The notes under the pieces are model-generated. The model ran no database searches and had not been told where the DNA came from. It was given only the letters and a program-made list of their open reading frames with translations. 64,000 bases of DNA, taken from positions 59,166 to 123,165 of the forward strand of contig JAISHO010000037.1 in NCBI GenBank assembly GCA_031262485.1, read 5' to 3'. Shown one piece after another: positions 58,889 through 64,000 of the stretch (positions are counted from its first letter, which is position 1; every line of letters starts with the position of its first letter). The position numbers and the translations under genes are program-made. The DNA is from Propionibacteriaceae bacterium. Its GTDB lineage: Bacteria > Actinomycetota > Actinomycetes > Propionibacteriales > Propionibacteriaceae.

Positions 58889-58922
58889 GGGGGCCGAGCC
58901 ACCCGTGAGTGACCCGGCCCCC
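58889..58922 (-). terminator. Intrinsic terminator of rplK-rplA
   Basis: On the reverse strand GGGGGCCG pairs with CGGCCCCC (58922-58915 with 58896-58889), extended by six more pairs that include G-T pairs, for a stem of about 14. It is followed by GTTTGTTTT. It starts 20 bases after the rplA stop. Confidence 0.8.
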
Positions 58923-58942
58923 GTCGACGTTTCAGAGGCCTC

Positions 58943-59653
58943 TCATTCGGCCTCGGCGACCTCGCTCATCTTCTGAGACGGATCGACCGGAACGCCGGGG
59001 CTCATCGTCGTCGAGATCGTGATCTTGCGAAGATAGCGGCCCTTGGACGAGGACGGCTTGAGACGCATGACCTCGTCGAAGGCGGCGACGTAGTTCTCCA
59101 CCAGCTGCTTGGCGCTGAACGACGCCTTGCCGATGATGAAGCAGAGATTGGCGTGACGATCGGCACGGAACTCGATCTTGCCGCCCTTGATGTCGCTGAC
59201 CGCCTTGGCGACGTCCATCGTCACCGTGCCGGTCTTGGGGTTCGGCATGAGCCCGCGCGGGCCGAGGACCCGGCCGAGACGGCCGACCTTGCCCATGAGA
59301 TCCGGGGTCGCGACGACGGCGTCGAAGTCGAGGTAGCCGCCGGCCACCTTCTCGATCAACTCGTCGGCGCCGACCTCGTCGGCTCCAGCCGCTTCGGCGT
59401 CGGCCGCCTTCTCCCCCGTGGCGAAGACGAGGACCCGGGCCGTCTTACCCGTGCCATGGGGAAGGTTGACGGTGCCACGCACCATTTGGTCGGCTTTGCG
59501 GGGATCGATCCCCAACCGCATCGCCACTTCGACGGTCTCGTCGAACTTGGCGGACGCCATCGTCTTGACCTTCGCGATCGCGTCGACGGCGTTATACAAC
59601 TGATTCGGGTCTCGCTGGTCAGCGGCCGCCCGATAGGCCTTGCTGCGCTTCAT
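58943..59653 (-). CDS. rplA: 50S ribosomal protein L1
   Basis: L1 stalk protein, 236 residues. [55 protein letters not shown] and [20 protein letters not shown] (read in pieces) identify it. The ATG at 59653 has AAAGGA nine bases upstream; the longer open frame reaches into the rplK-rplA spacer and is not needed. Confidence 0.97.
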   Translation of the reverse strand: MKRSKAYRAAADQRDPNQLYNAVDAIAKVKTMASAKFDETVEVAMRLGIDPRKADQMVRGTVNLPHGTGKTARVLVFATGEKAADAEAAGADEVGADELIEKVAGGYLDFDAVVATPDLMGKVGRLGRVLGPRGLMPNPKTGTVTMDVAKAVSDIKGGKIEFRADRHANLCFIIGKASFSAKQLVENYVAAFDEVMRLKPSSSKGRYLRKITISTTMSPGVPVDPSQKMSEVAEAE

Positions 59654-59759
59654 GAACTGGTTCCTTTCTTGGCCCTGAGGGCTCTCCAGATGTGGTGCGG
59701 GGAGCGCTCCCCTCCCACGGGCGCCGACGTCGTGGATCGGCCACGTCACCGGCGGATGG

Positions 59760-60191
59760 TCAGCCGTTGACAGTCACTCCCATGGAGCGGGCTGATCCTT
59801 CGACGATCTTCATCGCGGCCTCGATGTCGTTGGCGTTGAGATCGGGCATCTTGGTCTGGGCGATCTCGCGGACTTGGTCACGGCTGATCGTGCCGACCTT
59901 GTCCTTGAGGGGGTTCGCCGCGCCGGATGAGATCCCAGCGGCCTTCTTGATCAACTCTGCCGCCGGAGGCGTCTTCGTGATGAACGAGAACGTGCGATCC
60001 TCGTAGATCGTGATCTCGACCGGGATGACGGTGCCACGCATGGATTCCGTCGCAGCGTTGTACTGCTTGCAGAAATCCATGATGTTGACGCCGTGCGGGC
60101 CGAGCGCGGTGCCGACCGGCGGGGCCGGTGTGGCGGACCCTGCGTTCAAGGCGATCTTGACGAGGGCCGCAACCTTCTTCTTGCCAGGCAT
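59760..60191 (-). CDS. rplK: 50S ribosomal protein L11
   Basis: Forms the GTPase-associated centre with L10 and 23S rRNA, 143 residues. It reads [34 protein letters not shown], with the proline-rich hinge and [20 protein letters not shown] following, and ends with the rRNA-binding C-terminal domain. The start ATG at 60191 has AAGGA nine bases upstream. The N-terminus has the Lys residues that PrmA methylates. Confidence 0.97.
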   Translation of the reverse strand: MPGKKKVAALVKIALNAGSATPAPPVGTALGPHGVNIMDFCKQYNAATESMRGTVIPVEITIYEDRTFSFITKTPPAAELIKKAAGISSGAANPLKDKVGTISRDQVREIAQTKMPDLNANDIEAAMKIVEGSARSMGVTVNG

Positions 60192-60281
60192 ATGTGCGGG
60201 TCCTTCTTTCCGGGCCACGGACCGTCCGCGGCCCTGCACCGGCGGATGGTGATCCGCCAGCGAGCTTGTGGGAGGGATGGA

Positions 60282-61316
60282 TCAGATCTTCTGGACCTGA
60301 TCGAGGGTGAGATCGACGGGTGTGTCGCGCCCCATGAACTCCAAGGTGGCCTTGAGGCGTTGGCTGTGGACGTTGATCTCGGTGATGGTGGCGTGGACCC
60401 CGGTGAAGGGGCCGTCGGTCAGCATGACGGAGTCGCCGACGCGGAAATCGACCAGTTCGACCTTCTTGCGCCGTGGGGCCTTGGCTCCCTCAGCGCTGCG
60501 CTGAGCGGCCAGGACGCCGGGCATGAGCATGTCGAGGACCTCGTCGCGGCTGAGCGAGACGGGCTCGTTGGCGTGTCCGACAAAGCCCGTCACCGACGGG
60601 GTGCGACGCACCGCCGACCAGGAGTCGTCCGTCAGATACATCCGCACGAGGACGTAGCCGGGCAAGACGGTGCGTGTCACCGTCTTCTTCTGGCCATTGC
60701 GGATCTCGACGACGTCTTCGGTCGGGACGACCGTCTCGAAGATGAATTCCTCCATGTTGAGGGTCTTGACGCGCGAGTCTAGGTTCTGCTTGACCCGCTT
60801 CTCCATCCCCGAATAAGTGTGGACGACGTACCAATCGCCCTCCTTGGCGTCGAGTTCGGCGTTGAGGGCTTCCCGGGCGGCGGCCGTGTCGCCTTCGCTC
60901 GGCCCGGCGGCTTCCTCCTCGTCCGGCGTCTCGTCCAGGCCGAAATCGAGGGCGAGATCGCTCTCCGCCTCCTCGGCGTCGTCCCCGCCGAGATCGAGAT
61001 CGATCTCGATGTCGTCGAGGTCGTCGTCGTCGAGGTCGAAGACGAGCCCCGTCGTCGGGGGGGCAGGATCCGCTTCCGTCGGCTCAGCGGAAGCTTCCTC
61101 CTCCTCCTCTTCCTCCTCGTCATCGGCGAGGGTGAAAAGATCGTCGGAGGGCTCGTCTGCCTCAAGGTCGACGGAGCTGAAATCGAGAGGTTCGTCGGCC
61201 TCGGCGTCATCGTCCAGATCGTCGAGCTCGAGGAAAGCCGTCAGATCGTCCTCAGCCATCACCTCGTCATCGTCGGGGGTGATGTCATCATCGGGCGACA
61301 TAAGGTCAGTGGTCAC
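60282..61316 (-). CDS. nusG: Transcription termination/antitermination factor NusG with long acidic N-terminus
   Basis: Couples polymerase to ribosome or Rho. The conserved part covers about residues 160-344: NGN domain (WYVVHTYSGMEKRVKQNLD, LPGYVLVRMYLTDDSW, TPSVTGFVG) and the C-terminal KOW domain (FRVGDSVMLTDGPFTGVHATI). The first 155 residues are almost only Asp, Glu, Leu, Ala and Ser, with runs such as DEEEEEEEEAS, and look disordered. Actinobacterial NusG proteins often have an acidic N-terminus, though this one is long. The start is the GTG at 61316, with GAAGGA seven bases upstream. Confidence 0.95.
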   Translation of the reverse strand: MTTDLMSPDDDITPDDDEVMAEDDLTAFLELDDLDDDAEADEPLDFSSVDLEADEPSDDLFTLADDEEEEEEEEASAEPTEADPAPPTTGLVFDLDDDDLDDIEIDLDLGGDDAEEAESDLALDFGLDETPDEEEAAGPSEGDTAAAREALNAELDAKEGDWYVVHTYSGMEKRVKQNLDSRVKTLNMEEFIFETVVPTEDVVEIRNGQKKTVTRTVLPGYVLVRMYLTDDSWSAVRRTPSVTGFVGHANEPVSLSRDEVLDMLMPGVLAAQRSAEGAKAPRRKKVELVDFRVGDSVMLTDGPFTGVHATITEINVHSQRLKATLEFMGRDTPVDLTLDQVQKI

Positions 61317-61330
61317 AAGTCAATCCTTCG

Positions 61331-62020
61331 TCAGTTGCCGAACAGGCCGAGGACGAGCCGGCCGAGCCCGTAATCGAGGAGCCCGACGTAGGCGATCATG
61401 ATGAGCACGAAGAGGAGCACGACGAGAAAATAGCGCCCCAGTTGGGCGCTGGTCGGCCACACGACCTTCTTGAGTTCCTGGACGGACTGGCCGACGAACA
61501 TCGCCGGGGTCGTCGACTTCTCGGCCTCGCCCTTCATCGCCTCGGCCCGGGTGCGGGTGGGGCGGTTCTTCTTCGCCACATCAGCTCGGGCGGACGAGGT
61601 GGTCTCCGCCACCGGGGCGGCCACCTTCGTCGTCTTCTTGGGGCGAACGCTGGCCGACGGAGCGGGGGCGGACGAGGCTTCTGCGGCCTCGTCGTCGGCC
61701 GGAACGTCGTCAGCGAGGCTCTCGTCGTCCTCGTCGGCGGAGACATCGTCGGAATCACTCACAACTTCGGCCGGATCGTCAGCGGACTGCTCCGCCTCGA
61801 TCGGGGCGTCCGCGGTCTCGGTCGCGTCAGAGGAGGAAAGCTCCTCGGCGGGCCCCTCCTCGGCGTCGGCGGCGGATTCCGCGCCGTCCCCGGCCTGAGC
61901 GGACTCGTCCTCGTCGCCCACGGGAACGTCAGCCTCGCCGGCGTCGTCCGAAGGCATGCCGATTCCTTCGTTCACGACTTCCTCCGGCTCTTCGGAGCCA
62001 GTGGACACGTCTTTCGCCAC
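61331..62020 (-). CDS. secE: Preprotein translocase subunit SecE with long acidic N-terminus
   Basis: Clamp subunit of SecYEG. Only the last 60 residues are the SecE domain: FVGQSVQELKKVVWPTSAQLGRYF, then one membrane helix (LVVLLFVLIMIAYVGLLDYG). Before it lie about 110 acidic Ala/Asp/Glu/Ser residues and a Lys/Pro/Thr-rich basic linker (RPKKTTKVAAPVAETTSS). The start is the GTG at 62020, with AAGGA six bases upstream; the frame continues into the tRNA and that part is not coding. It is 15 bases from nusG. Confidence 0.93.
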   Translation of the reverse strand: MAKDVSTGSEEPEEVVNEGIGMPSDDAGEADVPVGDEDESAQAGDGAESAADAEEGPAEELSSSDATETADAPIEAEQSADDPAEVVSDSDDVSADEDDESLADDVPADDEAAEASSAPAPSASVRPKKTTKVAAPVAETTSSARADVAKKNRPTRTRAEAMKGEAEKSTTPAMFVGQSVQELKKVVWPTSAQLGRYFLVVLLFVLIMIAYVGLLDYGLGRLVLGLFGN

Positions 62021-62113
62021 GATGATCCTTCGTTCTTCGTCTGAGCCAGCACGCTCCGTCCGCGACGGGTCGCGATGGACCCACTTGCTGCTTCCAGGAG
62101 AAACCCTGGATCG

Positions 62114-62186
<73 letters not shown>

Positions 62187-62250
62187 TGGATGGGTGGCGG
62201 ACGCCTGCCAGGCATAGAACGACCAAGGTCAGATCGACCACCGGATGTGC

Positions 62251-62279
62251 AGTCTACGGTCTTTCTTCAATCTCGTCGA
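62251..62279 (-). promoter_or_regulatory. Candidate promoter of tRNA-Trp-secE-nusG
   Basis: On the reverse strand TCGACG (62274-62279) and TAGACT (62251-62256) are 17 bases apart, about 65 bases before the tRNA. Confidence 0.5.
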
Positions 62280-62376
62280 ACTGAGAGGCGCCGTGGGCGT
62301 GTCCGTGGGCCCAAGATCGGGCGACGAGAACGCCGAAGGCTTCTCTTTCCGCGGTCGGTGCGACGCTCGTGGGCGA

Positions 62377-63444
62377 CTAGAACGAGCAGCCGACGAAGAC
62401 CGGTTCCGGCACGAGTCGGACACCGAACCGCGCCTCGACGCCGTCGGCGACGCGCCGGGCCAAGGCGATGATGTCGGCCGCTGTGGCCGAACCACGATTG
62501 GTCAGCGCCAAGACATGACGCGTGCTCAGACGAGCGGGCCCATCGCCGTAACCCTTGGGAAATCCGGCGTGCTCGATGAGCCAGGCGGCCGACGTTTTGA
62601 CCCTTCCCGTCCCATCGGGGAAGCGGGGCGCCTCGTCAGGAAGCGCGTCGGCCGCGGCCTCGTCGAGCACCGGATTGGTGAAGAAAGAGCCGGCGCTCCA
62701 GGTGTCGTGGTCGGCGGGATCGACCACCATGGCCTTGCCGCGCCGAAGATCGAGGACGGCCTGGCGGACCTCGCCGATGGTGGCGACATCGCCGCGAGTC
62801 AGCCCGAGACGACGGGCCAGTTCCGGATACGCCAACGGATCGCAGCTTGACGACCGCCGCAACCGGAGACGGACCTCGACGATGAGATAGCGGCCCGGAT
62901 CAGCCTTGAACCGACTCGTGCGATACCCGAAGTCGCAATCGCGAGCCCGCAGGGTGGCCTCGTGATCGTCGCGGCGATCCCAGACCCGCACCGTCTCGAT
63001 GACGGCGGCGACTTCGGCGCCGTAGGCCCCGATGTTCTGCACCGGAGCGGCTCCGACCCGCCCGGGGATCCCCGAGAGGCACTCGAGCCCGGCCCATCCC
63101 CGTTCGGTCGCCATCGCGACGAGATCATCCCAGACCTCTCCGGCGGCGACGGTGACGAGAACCTCGTCTCCCCCAGCGGCGGGCGATTCGACCGTGATCC
63201 CCGTCGTCTCGACGAGGACGACGAGGCCGGGGAAACCGTCGTCGCTGACGAGCAGGTTCGATCCCCCGCCGACGATGAGGACGGGCTGATCGGTCTGATC
63301 CGCCTGTCGCACCGCGGCGATGAGGTCGAGAGTCGTCGTGGCCCGGACGATCGCGCGGGCCGGGCCGCCGACGTGGAGGGTCGTGTGCTGAGACAGCAGA
63401 GGAGACGGCGCGGTCGGCGATGCGAGGACTGGCCCAGTGGTCAT
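62377..63444 (-). CDS. murB: UDP-N-acetylmuramate dehydrogenase
   Basis: FAD enzyme that reduces UDP-GlcNAc-enolpyruvate to UDP-MurNAc. In 355 residues it has TTLHVGGPAR, FAD site VLIVGGGSNLLVSDDG, GLECLSGIPGRVGAAPVQNIGAYG, catalytic Ser in SAGSFFTNPV and the final Glu in VPEPVFVG. This is the type I (E. coli-like) form. The ATG at 63444 overlaps the hadB stop as ATGA. Confidence 0.95.
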   Translation of the reverse strand: MTTGPVLASPTAPSPLLSQHTTLHVGGPARAIVRATTTLDLIAAVRQADQTDQPVLIVGGGSNLLVSDDGFPGLVVLVETTGITVESPAAGGDEVLVTVAAGEVWDDLVAMATERGWAGLECLSGIPGRVGAAPVQNIGAYGAEVAAVIETVRVWDRRDDHEATLRARDCDFGYRTSRFKADPGRYLIVEVRLRLRRSSSCDPLAYPELARRLGLTRGDVATIGEVRQAVLDLRRGKAMVVDPADHDTWSAGSFFTNPVLDEAAADALPDEAPRFPDGTGRVKTSAAWLIEHAGFPKGYGDGPARLSTRHVLALTNRGSATAADIIALARRVADGVEARFGVRLVPEPVFVGCSF

Positions 63445-63872
63445 CGGGCGACCTCGACGACGACGCGGGTCAACACGGCCACCTCGTCGCAAGTGACGTT
63501 CAAGTCGATGAGAGCGGTGTCGTCGGTCTGGCTGGCGACCGACCCGGTGACGACGAGGGTGACGCCGGCGTCGTCGTCCGGCACGACGACGGGACGAGCG
63601 AAATGAGCGCTATAGCCACGCACCCGTTGGGGATCGCCGATCCATTCGGTGACGGCGCGCAGCGCCACCCCCATCGTCAGTAGTCCGTGCGCGATGACCC
63701 CGGGCAAGCCGAGCGCGGCGGCGGCATGATCGGAGTAGTGGATCGGGTTGAAGTCGGTCGAGGCGCCGGCGTAGCGCACGAGGTCAGACCGCGTCAGCCG
63801 AGCGTGGAACTCGGGCAGAGCGACACCGACGGCGAGATCGGCGTCGGGAGACATGAGTCTGGGATCGCTCAC
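63441..63872 (-). CDS. MaoC-like (R)-hydratase, HadB type
   Basis: Hot-dog fold dehydratase/hydratase, 143 residues. The hydratase 2 motif ASTDFNPIHYSDHAAAALGLPGVIAHGLLTMG carries the catalytic Asp and His. HadB, with HadA, forms the 3-hydroxyacyl dehydratase of the mycobacterial FAS-II pathway, and the same gene pair sits before secE in many actinobacteria. Here, without evidence of mycolic acids, the substrate may be a simpler acyl thioester. The GTG at 63872 overlaps the upstream gene's stop. Confidence 0.85.
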   Translation of the reverse strand: MSDPRLMSPDADLAVGVALPEFHARLTRSDLVRYAGASTDFNPIHYSDHAAAALGLPGVIAHGLLTMGVALRAVTEWIGDPQRVRGYSAHFARPVVVPDDDAGVTLVVTGSVASQTDDTALIDLNVTCDEVAVLTRVVVEVAR

Positions 63873-64000
63873 GCGGCCTCCTCGGTGGAAGGACGACGGT
63901 GGACGAGGGTCGACCAGGAACGGGCGACGATCGCACCGGGAGGATCGACCGCATCATCCGGGGCGGCCGTGCCAGCGACACCGGCGGGAAGACGATGGAG
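63869..64000 (-). CDS. HadA-like MaoC N-terminal dehydratase subunit, partial
   Basis: The frame is open from the right edge to TGA at 63869. Only the last 43 residues are in the window; they include GAIVARSWSTLVHRRP, which fits the C-terminal strand of HadA-type (FAS1-like dehydratase) proteins. The GTGA overlap with hadB supports an operon. The call rests mainly on context. Confidence 0.6.
   Translation of the reverse strand, partial: LHRLPAGVAGTAAPDDAVDPPGAIVARSWSTLVHRRPSTEEAA

Overview
The window is a high-GC chromosomal segment from an actinobacterium. The evidence is a mycothiol gene pair (mshA-mshB), a single bifunctional Rel, a PriA-type HisA, a second EF-G paralogue, the HadA/HadB-murB-tRNA-Trp-secE-nusG-rplKA-rplJL-rpoBC order, and the yebC-ruvCAB-yajC-secDF-apt-rel order. 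An LPxTG-anchored enzyme shows a Gram-positive wall. I lean towards the Propionibacteriales/Micrococcales side, but the sequence alone does not fix the genus. Nearly every base is coding. I found no prophage, insertion sequence, integrase, CRISPR array or plasmid gene.

Layout. 1-6.8 kb: aspS (cut by the left edge) and hisS, a divergent DUF349 gene, then rel. 6.9-14.4 kb, minus strand: yebC, ruvC, ruvA, ruvB, yajC, secD, secF and apt, transcribed leftwards toward rel. 14.4-16.5 kb, plus: mshA-mshB. 16.7-23.3 kb: priA/hisA (minus), a class I amidotransferase (plus), a heterodimeric CydDC-like ABC exporter (plus) and a dGTPase-like HD hydrolase (minus). 23.4-36.5 kb, minus: a hemicellulose locus reading solute-binding lipoprotein, two permeases, two ATPases, a CE7 acetyl-xylan esterase, a GH2 beta-mannosidase and a wall-anchored GH10 xylanase. 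36.7-39.5 kb, minus: glyS and dus. 39.6-42.6 kb, plus: a zinc regulon unit, znuA-znuC-znuB-zur, with a Zur-like palindrome over its start. 42.7-47.1 kb, minus: an L,D-transpeptidase, then rplM-rpsI-glmM. 47.3-49.4 kb, plus: an EF-G-like GTPase. 49.7-64 kb, minus: hadA (partial), hadB, murB, tRNA-Trp, secE, nusG, rplK, rplA, rplJ, rplL, rpoB, rpoC.

How the genes work together. Most of the window is core information processing: translation, transcription, Holliday-junction resolution, Sec export and the stringent response. The accessory part is the hemicellulose locus. Its likely flow is wall-bound xylanase and esterase-assisted breakdown, capture of oligosaccharides by the lipoprotein, ABC import, then cytoplasmic deacetylation and trimming. 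No transcription regulator is encoded beside it, although inverted repeats lie at both of its candidate promoters. Several plus- and minus-strand genes (mshA, priA, the ABC exporter, znuA, EF-G2) have a -10-like hexamer 6-7 bases before the start codon and no clear Shine-Dalgarno sequence, which suggests leaderless mRNAs.

I did not find a clearly new multi-gene system. The points most worth a second look are the hemicellulose locus with its unassigned operators, the leaderless promoter set with a Zur site in it, the CydDC-like exporter with an insertion in its second ATPase domain, substitutions in the rifampicin pocket of RpoB, the long acidic N-terminal tails on SecE, NusG and the L,D-transpeptidase, and the transcription punctuation around rplA/rplJ and rplL/rpoB.
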